The notes beneath the pieces are model-generated. The model worked only from the letters and a program-made list of their open reading frames with translations. It was not told where the DNA came from and did no database searches. The position numbers and the translations under genes are program-made. Shown one piece after another: positions 53,070 to 60,395 of a stretch of 64,000 nucleotides of DNA. Each line of letters opens with the position of its first letter. Positions within the stretch are counted from its first letter, which is position 1. This stretch comes from Butyrivibrio fibrisolvens (GTDB taxonomy: Bacteria; Bacillota; Clostridia; Lachnospirales; Lachnospiraceae), in the NCBI RefSeq assembly GCF_037113525.1, contig NZ_CP146963.1, positions 1,302,001 to 1,366,000 on the forward strand, written 5' to 3'.

Positions 53070-54179
53070 ATGAGCAAGGAATTTGATATTCAGGAATATA
53101 TGACACATGGAGTAGAAAGAGTGGTTTCAGATGCGATAAAAGCTACTCTCAAGAATCCCAAGGAAAGTGTATATATGGCAAAGTTTGCACTGGCGACTAA
53201 AGCTGCATCAAAGAAAAGAGCCAGAATGGAAGCAGATGGCGAGCACATTCCGCCGTTCCTCATCGCAAGCATAACTAGCAGTTGTAATCTTCACTGTGCT
53301 GGCTGCTATTCCAGATGCAACAATGCTACAAACGACGCTGCGCCTGTTAAGCAGCTCACTGACGATGAATGGCTTAAGATCTTTGATGAGGCCGATGACC
53401 TTGGAGTAAGCTTTATACTTCTGGCAGGTGGAGAGCCACTTCTTCGCAAGGGTGTGATAGAAGCTGCAGGCAGGAAACAGAATATTCTTTTTCCTATTTT
53501 TACAAATGGAACATTTATGACAGAGAAGTATTTTGACATGTTTGATCAGAATAGGAATCTTGTTCCAATAATGAGTATCGAGGGTGAGAAAGAAGCTACA
53601 GACAATAGACGTGGTGAGGGTGTTTATGACAAGCTCATATCCAACATGGATGAGCTTAAAAAGCGCGGACTTATTTTTGGTGCTTCAGTGACTGTGACTA
53701 CGGAGAATATTAAGGACGTTTCTTCGGAGAGTTTTATTGGCAATCTGTCCGACAAGGGATGCAAAGCTGTTATTTTCGTTGAGTTTGTTCCTGTGACAGA
53801 TGACTCAAAGCATCTTGCTCCGGGTGAGGAAGATAGAGAATATCTGAAAAAAGAAATTATGAGATTAAGGCAGGAACATCCTGAGATGGTATTTGTATCT
53901 TTTCCGGGAGATGAAAAGAGCTCAGGTGGATGTATCGCAGCCGGAAGAGGCTTTTTCCATATCAATTCTCATGGAGGAGCTGAGCCTTGTCCGTTCTCGC
54001 CGTACTCGGATATAAATGTAAAAGACACATCGTTAAGGGAGGCTATGAACTCAAGACTATTCAAAGCCTTGCAGAAGGAAGGGGTACTTCTTGATGATCA
54101 TGATGGCGGGTGTGTTTTGTATGAAAAGAGGCATGAAGTAGAGGCGATTCTCTCAGACGCGGTAAATTCAGTATGGTAA
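53070..54179 (+). CDS. Radical SAM protein
   Basis: A 369-residue cytosolic enzyme. The 4Fe-4S cluster motif is C72-x3-C76-x2-C79 (CNLHCAGC), with LLAGGEPLL for SAM binding and a C-terminal SPASM-like region (GAEPCPFSPYSD, then GGCVLY). It is close to MoaA/AlbA-like proteins of unknown substrate. AAGAGG lies before the ATG. A 91-bp copy of its 3' end is present at 57649-57739. Confidence 0.85.
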   Translation: MSKEFDIQEYMTHGVERVVSDAIKATLKNPKESVYMAKFALATKAASKKRARMEADGEHIPPFLIASITSSCNLHCAGCYSRCNNATNDAAPVKQLTDDEWLKIFDEADDLGVSFILLAGGEPLLRKGVIEAAGRKQNILFPIFTNGTFMTEKYFDMFDQNRNLVPIMSIEGEKEATDNRRGEGVYDKLISNMDELKKRGLIFGASVTVTTENIKDVSSESFIGNLSDKGCKAVIFVEFVPVTDDSKHLAPGEEDREYLKKEIMRLRQEHPEMVFVSFPGDEKSSGGCIAAGRGFFHINSHGGAEPCPFSPYSDINVKDTSLREAMNSRLFKALQKEGVLLDDHDGGCVLYEKRHEVEAILSDAVNSVW

Positions 54180-54272
54180 GAGTACTTATAGAAGAAATCG
54201 TTATGTGAATTTTCAGAATAATATACGTTTAAGCTTCGGTGAAAGTGCCGGAGCTTTTTCTTTGAAATAGTG

Positions 54273-54323
54273 TTGACAAAAAGTATGTAACATATTACAT
54301 TGTTTATATAGGTAACATATTAC
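54273..54323 (+). promoter_or_regulatory. Promoter with duplicated MarR-type operator
   Basis: TTGACA (54273-54278) and TACATT (54296-54301) are 17 bp apart. The near-palindrome GTAACATATTAC occurs at 54287-54298 and again at 54312-54323, 25 bp apart. The first overlaps the -10 box, so the regulator encoded next could shut off its own operon. Confidence 0.7.
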
Positions 54324-54344
54324 ATATTATTAAAAGGAGCTCAT

Positions 54345-54824
54345 ATGAACTACGATGAAGTGATGAATATCGAAAAAGTAAATTTTGGAGATATGCCTCC
54401 ACAGCCTTTTTTGCTGGGATTACTCAGCGCGTTTGATAACAGATATCAGGCTGCAGCTGATGCATATTTCAAGGAAATTACCTGGAAACAGTTCTTTGCC
54501 ATAATTTGTATCAACCTTTGCAAGGAACCTCCGACACTGAATGAACTGTCAGATATAATGGGCAGTTCACATCAAAATGTAAAGCAGATACTGCTGAAGC
54601 TTGAGAAAAAGGGCTTTGTGATGGCTGCTCCTGATGATAAAGACAAGCGAAAGCAGCGCATTTTTGTTACGGAAAAATGCAGGACTTTTTTGGAACAGAA
54701 TGACAATAACGGTCAACAGAGCCAGTACGTAATCGGCCGTATTTTTGACGGAATCGATGAAAAGAGCTTGCAAACCACCATACGAACTATCATGAAAATG
54801 GAAAGGAATTTAAGCGAACTATGA
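54345..54824 (+). CDS. MarR-family regulator
   Basis: A 159-residue winged-helix repressor (PPTLNELSDIMGSSHQNVKQILLKL as helix-turn-helix, about 66-90, then the wing KGFVMAAPDDKDKRKQRIFV). AAGGAG is before the ATG. It overlaps the flavodoxin gene (ATGA), so they form an operon behind a double operator. The signal may be redox or a phenolic compound; this is inference. Confidence 0.85.
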   Translation: MNYDEVMNIEKVNFGDMPPQPFLLGLLSAFDNRYQAAADAYFKEITWKQFFAIICINLCKEPPTLNELSDIMGSSHQNVKQILLKLEKKGFVMAAPDDKDKRKQRIFVTEKCRTFLEQNDNNGQQSQYVIGRIFDGIDEKSLQTTIRTIMKMERNLSEL

Positions 54825-55459
54825 AAACACTGATAATATACACATCACAGACTGGATTTACCAAAAGATATGCCGAGTGGCTTGCGGAGAAAATGAGCGG
54901 AGATCTGCTTGATCTCAAAGATGCTCAGAAAAAGAACATGGAGTTCTTTGAGAACTACGATGCAATCTGCTATGGAGGTTGGGCAATGGCAGGAAGTATT
55001 GTTAAGGCAAAGTGGTTCCTTGAAAAGGCTACTAACTGGAAGAATAAGCGCCTAGCTGTGTTTTGTGTAGGTGGCAGCCCTAACGATAACCCGGATGTAG
55101 ATGTCTTTCTTCAGAATGTAATTACAGAAGAGCAGAGGAAATACATAAAGGTATTCTACTGCCAGGGCGGGTTTAACTATGAAAAGATGAAGACGCCATC
55201 TCGTATTGCTATGAAGATGTTTGTGTCAGCCTTAAAAAACAAGAAGGATGCCACTGAGAAAGAGAAGGTAATGGCTGAGAAGATGGCTTCATCCTATGAC
55301 ATCTCTGATATCAAATACATAGAGCCTATCGTTATGTATCTTGGAGAAAATGATATGATAGAGAAGAATGATATCGAAGTTGATGCGGTTTCCGGTGCAA
55401 CCATGTCAAGCGAAGTAATCAAAGCCGCGGTCAGGGATGCGTTAAGATCAGATCATTAA
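54821..55459 (+). CDS. Flavodoxin-like protein with C-terminal SGAT motif
   Basis: A 212-residue protein. Residues 1-160 form a flavodoxin fold (IIYTSQTGFTKRYAEW phosphate loop; YGGWAMAG; FCVGGSPND). The C terminus VDAVSGATMSSEVIKAAV matches the S-G-A-T-x-S/T motif to which FMN is covalently attached in FMN_bind domains. Only this last helix of FMN_bind is present. It may hold a second flavin or be a remnant. It is translationally coupled to the MarR gene. Confidence 0.75.
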   Translation: MKTLIIYTSQTGFTKRYAEWLAEKMSGDLLDLKDAQKKNMEFFENYDAICYGGWAMAGSIVKAKWFLEKATNWKNKRLAVFCVGGSPNDNPDVDVFLQNVITEEQRKYIKVFYCQGGFNYEKMKTPSRIAMKMFVSALKNKKDATEKEKVMAEKMASSYDISDIKYIEPIVMYLGENDMIEKNDIEVDAVSGATMSSEVIKAAVRDALRSDH

Positions 55460-55499
55460 TCTTTTCAGTAAAACCGATTATAAGGAGAAAGAGAGATTT

Positions 55500-55652
55500 A
55501 TGCCAGGTAGGAAATACTTATATACGGAAAGGGCGCACTATATGTCCCCGAACATGCACTTCGGTATCATGGCGGAAATCGGATCGGAGTTCGATGCGGA
55601 TGGTATCATCGAGAGCATTGGTTTCATACGGACGAGCAAATTCGCTTTTTGA
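55500..55652 (+). pseudogene. N-terminal fragment of a condensation/acyltransferase-like gene
   Basis: The 50-residue frame MPGRKYLYTE...MSPNMHFGIMAEIG...IIESIGFIRTS then stops. The first 45 residues look like the start of a condensation-domain or alcohol-acetyltransferase-like protein; the rest is missing. AAGGAG precedes it. Probably a gene remnant in the flavodoxin operon. Confidence 0.5.
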
Positions 55653-55684
55653 ATGATTGGAGGCAATCATGCAGATGAAGAATT

Positions 55685-55713
55685 AAAAGGTGACGGGAAT
55701 CGAACCCGTCACC
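55685..55713 (-). terminator. T-arm-like terminator, copy 2
   Basis: The same 25-bp hairpin as copy 1 (51569-51593), with AAAA on the plus side giving a U-run on the minus strand. It lies 40 bp after the stop of the AAA_14 ATPase gene. The neighbouring block (CGAATCTAT, TGATTTTCTGAAAAT) is also shared with copy 1. Confidence 0.75.
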
Positions 55714-55752
55714 TCAAAAAACGAATCTATATGATTTTCTGAAAATCTATCT

Positions 55753-57063
55753 TTAGATGAATGCTGACATATACAAAGGAAGGGTAATTATTCCATCTTC
55801 ACTAATTCCGAGATTTCCATCGACAAATTTATATCCGTATGAAATATCCGGTTTGTTTTTTATCACGCTGGTGAGCGATGTGGCTTTTGTGTTTCCGGAT
55901 TTTACTTCAATGGGAATGACAGCGCCCTCTTTTTGTATTAGAAAATCTAATTCTTTTTTAGTGGTGTCGTTTTTGTAATAGTAAAGAGTATAGCCGTTTT
56001 TATATAATGCGTCAGCGATAGCACATTCGTAGAAACCGCCTTTGGTAGTGCCTGAAAGCGTATTTTCGACAAGGTGTTGCTTGAGGGAATAATCTTTCAT
56101 TGCGATCAGTAGTGAAAGGTCTGTTGTATACGCCCGGAATAGTTCGCTTTTGGCATAGTCATCAAGATCGTATCTTATGTCTGATACTGCCTTGCTCAGT
56201 TGAATGATATCTGCACTCAGGAGCCATTCGATGCTTGAATAATACTTTTGTGCTCTGGCACCATGTTCAATCTCTTTATATTGGAACTTATGGTTTTCTT
56301 TATCAAGAAGCTGCTTGGAAAGGGAAAGGTAACACTTTTCAGCTTTTACTTTTTCTTCAGCAGTGGCGTAGTGCGCAATGTCATATTGATAACCTTGAAG
56401 AAGATCTCGTTGTATTCGGTCAACCTCGATGAAATTTTTGGAGTCCACATATACCTGTACTGCTTCAGGCATTCCACCTATTGCGATGTATTGCCTGTAA
56501 TAGCTCATCATCTGATTATGTATGGCATCGGGGATTGCTTTTTTATGGAGAAGGTAATCACGGACTGAGCCTATCATATCTTCAGATAATCCAAGCCCCC
56601 ACAAAAACTCTTCAAAATCAAGACCATGCATTTTTAAGTAATCCACATAACCTACTGGATATGAGGATGAACGTTTATAGTCGATTCCTAATAGAGATCC
56701 TGAAACAATCACATCATATCTATTGTCGTCTGCCCAGAATTTAAGGGAAGTAATTGCTTCGGGGCATTCCTGTATTTCATCAAGGAAAATAAGAGTTTTG
56801 TCCGGAGAAATTTTCTTGTCAGGAAATCTGAATCGAAGCGCCATGACCATTCCATCAACATCAAGGTCGCCAGAAAAGATCTCAGTTGCTGAGGGAGTCA
56901 TCTTAAAGTTTATCTCTATATATTCATCATAGTTTTCCTCAGCAAAACGCCTTATTATGAATGTCTTACCAGTCTGACGTGCGCCTTGAACTACGAGGCA
57001 TTTTTTGTTTTTTGTTTTCTTCCAGTCTTGAAGCTGTTTGGTTGCTTTTCTTTTTAACATCAT
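55753..57063 (-). CDS. AAA_14 / DUF4143 ATPase
   Basis: A 436-residue ATP-binding protein: Walker A GARQTGKTF (about 27), Walker B LIFLDEIQE, sensor VIVSGSLLG, then a DUF4143 domain ending in a PD-(D/E)XK-like ELDFLIQKEGAVIPIEVKSG. Common in gut Firmicutes and Bacteroidetes; the function is unclear, with links to mobile DNA. AGGAG lies five bases before ATG 57063. Four phased repeats lie upstream. Confidence 0.85.
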   Translation of the reverse strand: MMLKRKATKQLQDWKKTKNKKCLVVQGARQTGKTFIIRRFAEENYDEYIEINFKMTPSATEIFSGDLDVDGMVMALRFRFPDKKISPDKTLIFLDEIQECPEAITSLKFWADDNRYDVIVSGSLLGIDYKRSSSYPVGYVDYLKMHGLDFEEFLWGLGLSEDMIGSVRDYLLHKKAIPDAIHNQMMSYYRQYIAIGGMPEAVQVYVDSKNFIEVDRIQRDLLQGYQYDIAHYATAEEKVKAEKCYLSLSKQLLDKENHKFQYKEIEHGARAQKYYSSIEWLLSADIIQLSKAVSDIRYDLDDYAKSELFRAYTTDLSLLIAMKDYSLKQHLVENTLSGTTKGGFYECAIADALYKNGYTLYYYKNDTTKKELDFLIQKEGAVIPIEVKSGNTKATSLTSVIKNKPDISYGYKFVDGNLGISEDGIITLPLYMSAFI

Positions 57064-57071
57064 AATACTCC

Positions 57072-57183
57072 TATCAACATAATAGAAAGTAAAAGGGAAT
57101 CATATCAACATTTTAGAATACTAAAATGCAAATTATATCAACATTTTAGAGCTCTAAAATGTATCACTCATCAACATTTTAGA
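57072..57183 (-). promoter_or_regulatory. Four ~33-bp-spaced repeats and palindromes upstream of the ATPase gene
   Basis: ATCAACAT occurs at 57072, 57104, 57137 and 57170 (steps 32, 33, 33). In three copies it continues TTTAGA. Two copies extend into palindromes: 57109-57128 (one mismatch) and 57141-57162, perfect with half-site ACATTTTAGAG. Three helical turns per step would place bound proteins on one face of the DNA. Probably an operator for the ATPase gene. Confidence 0.65.
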
Positions 57184-57217
57184 AAATTATAGCATTAATA
57201 AGACATCAAGGCAATTA

Positions 57218-57246
57218 AAAAGGTGACGGGAGTCGAACCTGTCACC
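57218..57246 (-). terminator. T-arm-like terminator, copy 3
   Basis: The same hairpin as copies 1 and 2 with two changes (loop TTCGACT; one stem base now G-T). A U-run follows on the minus strand. It is 20 bp after the stop of the truncated gene at 57268. CATCAAGGCAATT beside it also flanks copy 1. Confidence 0.7.
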
Positions 57247-57267
57247 ATAAAAAACGAATCTATTTGA

Positions 57268-57648
57268 TTAGTTGTAGAAGTCTTCAAAATCTTCCTTGTT
57301 TTCCGTAACAAAATCAATTATGTCATCAGTAGTCATGCTATCGACGTTATCGCAGATCCATTCTGTGACGTCTGTTTTATAGCTGAGATATTCGAAATCT
57401 CTGTAGGTTTTGCCATAGGACTCATGAACATTTTCATATCCTTTGAATATGAGCGGTACTGTGTCGCCGTCGCAGACAGCGGTAACGATCAGGTCGGAAA
57501 GGCCGTCGTAATCTAAGTCGCAAAGAGCAACATCTATAACGTCAGTAACCTCTGGATATTCCTTATCCTCTGCACAAATGTCTCTTTTTTCTCCCGTATA
57601 ATAGTCGTTCATAAGCTGAATGCTGGGATATTTATTATCTTCGCCATA
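57268..57648 (-). pseudogene. C-terminal fragment of an unknown gene
   Basis: About 127 codons (from GFYGEDNKYPS to EDFEDFYN), with VALCDLDYDGLSDLIVTAVCDGD resembling a calcium-binding or FG-GAP repeat. The frame can be read further up to 57786, but that part is the antisense of a copied radical-SAM fragment. The true N terminus is therefore lost. Confidence 0.6.
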
Positions 57649-57739
57649 AAAGCCTTGCAGAAGGAAGGGGTACTTCTTGATGATCATGATGGTGGATGTG
57701 TTTTGTATGAAAAGAGGCATGAAGTAGAGGCGATTCTCT
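57649..57739 (+). repeat. 91-bp duplicate of the radical SAM gene's 3' end
   Basis: Matches 54063-54153 with two mismatches (GGCGGG versus GGTGGA). It lacks the last codons and the start, so it is a dead fragment on the plus strand, fused to the 5' side of the broken minus-strand gene. Confidence 0.85.
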
Positions 57740-57741
57740 TT

Positions 57742-57788
57742 ATAAAAAGTGGCAATGATTATTATTTTTATAGTAATCATTGCCACTT
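57742..57788 (-). terminator. Strong terminator of the lipoprotein gene
   Basis: AAGTGGCAATGATTA pairs perfectly with TAATCATTGCCACTT (15 bp); a U-run follows on the minus strand. Confidence 0.85.
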
Positions 57789-57852
57789 CATAATAGTAAT
57801 TTATTAAATTTTGTAATCACTTTTGTTGTCAGGGGATTTGTATTAGTATAAA

Positions 57853-58317
57853 TTATTTAGCTTCACTTGCTGGTACATTTGTATCATCATCTCTTGGATA
57901 TGCTGCTCCATCTGCAATATCCTCTTCAAAGGTCTCTTTATCAGTTCTATAATGGATTTCAGTATTCCAACTATCATTGTCAGATGAAAGATATAAAGTA
58001 TTTCCATCTTCAGACACTTTAGCATGTAATGGCACGAATTTACTATACTCTGAAAAATAAATATCAACTCCATCTTCAGTCTTCTCTGCTGTACCCTCAT
58101 ATTGCTTAAAATAATTATATGAACCAATATTATCCAGATTAGTTACATATTCTGCCTTTGATCCATCAATATGAAGATAAATAACCCCGTGACCATTTGC
58201 TGCGGTTCTGCACAGCCAATAGCCATCTACCTTTGAACTTTTACTCCCACAACCTGTTAAAAGGAACGAACCCATTAACATTAGTACTAAAACTTTTTTG
58301 AAAATACCTTTTTTCAA
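57853..58317 (-). CDS. Small lipoprotein
   Basis: A 154-residue lipoprotein: lipobox FLLTGC, then one beta-rich domain (YWLCRTAANGHGVIYLHIDG, LYLSSDNDSWNTEIHYR). AAAGGAG stands before the ATG. Function unknown. Confidence 0.7.
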   Translation of the reverse strand: MKKGIFKKVLVLMLMGSFLLTGCGSKSSKVDGYWLCRTAANGHGVIYLHIDGSKAEYVTNLDNIGSYNYFKQYEGTAEKTEDGVDIYFSEYSKFVPLHAKVSEDGNTLYLSSDNDSWNTEIHYRTDKETFEEDIADGAAYPRDDDTNVPASEAK

Positions 58318-58564
58318 CTTTTATCTCCTTTCAAAACCCAACAACATAAGATTATACGACGTTTTTCTACATTTTTTCAATAATCTGATTTATAATTTAT
58401 TGAATATGGTGCTATTAAAATTACTCTAGTTTTTTTCTAAGTTCAACTGCATTTAACTTACAACAAAACGATTATATACTAAAAGCATGATTACTATTGT
58501 AAGAATAGTTTTTTGATAGTGGTAAAAGGTGCTTTGGATTTTTTTAAAGAATGCGGATTCTATA

Positions 58565-58663
58565 TATGTGATCAATGTCGGAGGGTATATTGGAGATAGT
58601 ACTCACTCGGAGATTGAGTATGCGGTTTAGCATGGAAAAGGAGTGCGGTATCTGGAAGCGTGA
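58565..58663 (+). pseudogene. Remnant of a conserved nucleotide-sugar-like gene
   Basis: The frame reads YVINVGGYIGDSTHSEIEYA, an in-frame TAG where Lys is expected, then HGKGVRYLEA and a stop. It resembles the end of DUF4406 or deoxyribosyltransferase-like proteins (by eye). No start is present. The rest of the 516-bp gap 58318-58833 holds one tiny ORF (58772) and nothing else recognised. Confidence 0.5.
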
Positions 58664-58771
58664 TATGCTTGCCTGAATTTTGTGGACGTCACTTTAGAAA
58701 AAGGGTACATGTACCCAAAATCTAAAATGAGGCATATAATATGGTAATTGATAGAGCAAGGAATTATAGTT

Positions 58772-58819
58772 ATGAGTTTGTTTGATTTTTTGTTAAATGA
58801 GGATAGTCTGGACTATTAA
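58772..58819 (+). CDS. Possible 15-codon leader peptide
   Basis: MSLFDFLLNEDSLDY with AAGGA 11 bases upstream, 14 bp before the next gene. It could be a small protein or a leader, but chance is possible. Confidence 0.3.
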   Translation: MSLFDFLLNEDSLDY

Positions 58820-58833
58820 GGTAGGAATTAGTA

Positions 58834-59184
58834 ATGTATAATCAGGTATTTAAAGAAAGTGACTGGAAATTGTTCAGAAAGAAGATTGCTGATTGGCAGG
58901 AATCTTATATGGACAAACTTAACAAGGAATATATTGAGTTACTAAGTGGTGAAGGTAATCCGTCTGATAAGTTTTGGGCGTTGGATGAGCGCCTTAAGGA
59001 AGATAAAAAGTGTAAGGGCGTACAGGCAAGGATGAGTAGATCCGAGATGCTCTTTAATATTCTTGAGCTTATAAACGAAGGTGCTATTACACAGGATGAT
59101 TTAAGTGACTTTAGTGATGAGCTTAAGGATTATGTAAGAGCGTATACAGATAAGGATGAGAAAGAGTATCGTTTTGGCGTGTGA
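58834..59184 (+). CDS. Small cytosolic protein of unknown function
   Basis: A 116-residue helical, charged protein (WKLFRKKIADWQESYMDKL, RMSRSEMLFNILELI, LSDFSDELKDYVRAY). TAGGAA stands before the ATG. The pattern is a conserved small protein of Firmicutes, not assigned a role here. Confidence 0.6.
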   Translation: MYNQVFKESDWKLFRKKIADWQESYMDKLNKEYIELLSGEGNPSDKFWALDERLKEDKKCKGVQARMSRSEMLFNILELINEGAITQDDLSDFSDELKDYVRAYTDKDEKEYRFGV

Positions 59185-59271
59185 GGAATTGATCGTTATT
59201 GACATTATAACGCAATTCTGATAATCTCAGAATGTACCAAAAATCTAAAAGAAAGCGAGGTAATCATAATA

Positions 59272-59337
59272 ATGAGTGTAATGACAATTGAGAATGTAAC
59301 TGTATATCGTATGAAGACCTCGGTTTGTGTCTTATAA
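59272..59337 (+). other. Short open frame, probably a gene remnant
   Basis: 21 codons (MSVMTIENVTVYRMKTSVCV), GCGAGG upstream. It may be the start of a lost gene. The rest of 59185-59477 shows one terminator. Confidence 0.25.
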
Positions 59338-59369
59338 TTCGTATAGGACGAATATATATTTGATTTCTG

Positions 59370-59402
59370 ACCGTGGCTTATTAGTCACGGTTTTTCTTTT
59401 TT
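59370..59402 (+). terminator. Rho-independent terminator
   Basis: ACCGTG pairs with CACGGT, followed by TTTTCTTTTTT. Confidence 0.75.
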
Positions 59403-59477
59403 CAGAAAGAAGATTCTTGCGCCTTAATCAGGCAATATTCACATTCAGAGGTCTCCATGTATATCAAAAAAATATGA

Positions 59478-60254
59478 ATGGAGAATACAAAATTGAATAA
59501 CAATCTTATCAAACATGAAACTAATAAAGATTATGGTAATGAAAACAAGATCGGAAGAATTTCTGAAGTACAAAAGAACAGCTACAAGATAAGATTCTGT
59601 GGCACAGACCTTCCGGCTAAGCTTAAGGGAAGCTTTTACGAACAAGCTGCAGAGAACCTTCCTGTTGTGGGAGACTACGTAACATTCCAGCATAACCCAA
59701 TAGGTGAATCTGTCATTCTGTCAGTGCGTGAAAGGACCAGCTTCCTTCAAAGACCCGATCAGGCCAAGACGGGAGTAATGCAGTATATGGTGGCGAACGC
59801 CGATTACACCTTTATCGTAACATCACTTAATGAGGATTACAGCTATAACCGAATCGCCAGATACGTAAGTGCCGTCATTCAGGGCGGCTCTACTCCTGTC
59901 GTGATTCTTACGAAATCCGATCTCTGCAGTAACGTCTGGCCCTATATCAGCGAAGTGGAATCTATCTCTGACAAAATAAGAGTTCACGCAATCTCTGCTC
60001 TTTACGACATAGGTATGGATGAGCTCAAAGAGTATTTTGCCAAAGGGAAAACCATATGCCTTCTGGGCTCATCAGGTGCGGGCAAATCTACTCTTATCAA
60101 TGCGCTTACCGGCGAAGAGACCATGAAGACATCAGAAATAAGGTCATACGATTCCACCGGAAGGCACACCACAACTCACAGACAGCTGATCGAGCTTGAA
60201 AACGGCGTAAGTATCATTGACACTCCCGGTATGCGCGAGGTGGGATTGATATAA
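59478..60254 (+). CDS. rsgA: RsgA-like ribosome GTPase, truncated
   Basis: 258 residues of a circularly permuted GTPase that matures the 30S subunit. An OB fold (about 25-95) is followed by G4 TKSD, G1 GSSGAGKST (about 195) and G3 DTPGM. The frame ends right after DTPGMREVGLI. The zinc-binding C-terminal domain (C-x4-C-x-H-x5-C) of full-length RsgA is absent and is not seen downstream in another frame. It is either a broken second copy or a short variant. Next to coaBC. Confidence 0.75.
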   Translation: MENTKLNNNLIKHETNKDYGNENKIGRISEVQKNSYKIRFCGTDLPAKLKGSFYEQAAENLPVVGDYVTFQHNPIGESVILSVRERTSFLQRPDQAKTGVMQYMVANADYTFIVTSLNEDYSYNRIARYVSAVIQGGSTPVVILTKSDLCSNVWPYISEVESISDKIRVHAISALYDIGMDELKEYFAKGKTICLLGSSGAGKSTLINALTGEETMKTSEIRSYDSTGRHTTTHRQLIELENGVSIIDTPGMREVGLI

Positions 60255-60395
60255 ATTCTTTTCATAACCGTCATAATAGTATAGAATACATACGTGTTTA
60301 ACAAAAATCTGGATTGTACCATATCCTGACGGAAAGCACTTGGTTATACATCGGACAGGAAAAATATATGGACAATACCGCATAGGAGGAGCAAG

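Noticed and set aside
57072..57183. A short CRISPR array (regular ~33-bp steps)
   Set aside because: The repeated unit is only 8-14 bp, the palindromes lie within the steps, and no cas gene is near.
51569..57246. tRNA genes suggested by the T-loop sequences
   Set aside because: Only the T-arm is present; no acceptor, D or anticodon arm can be drawn at any of the three sites.
57649..57786. N-terminal part of the minus-strand frame at 57268-57786 as real protein
   Set aside because: It is the antisense of a copied radical SAM gene fragment plus a terminator.
58834..59184. Toxin or antitoxin gene
   Set aside because: The size fits, but no partner gene or known motif supports it.
60255..60395. 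Coding-like stretch between rsgA and coaBC
   Set aside because: A short open frame is present but no start, no family pattern and no ribosome site were seen.
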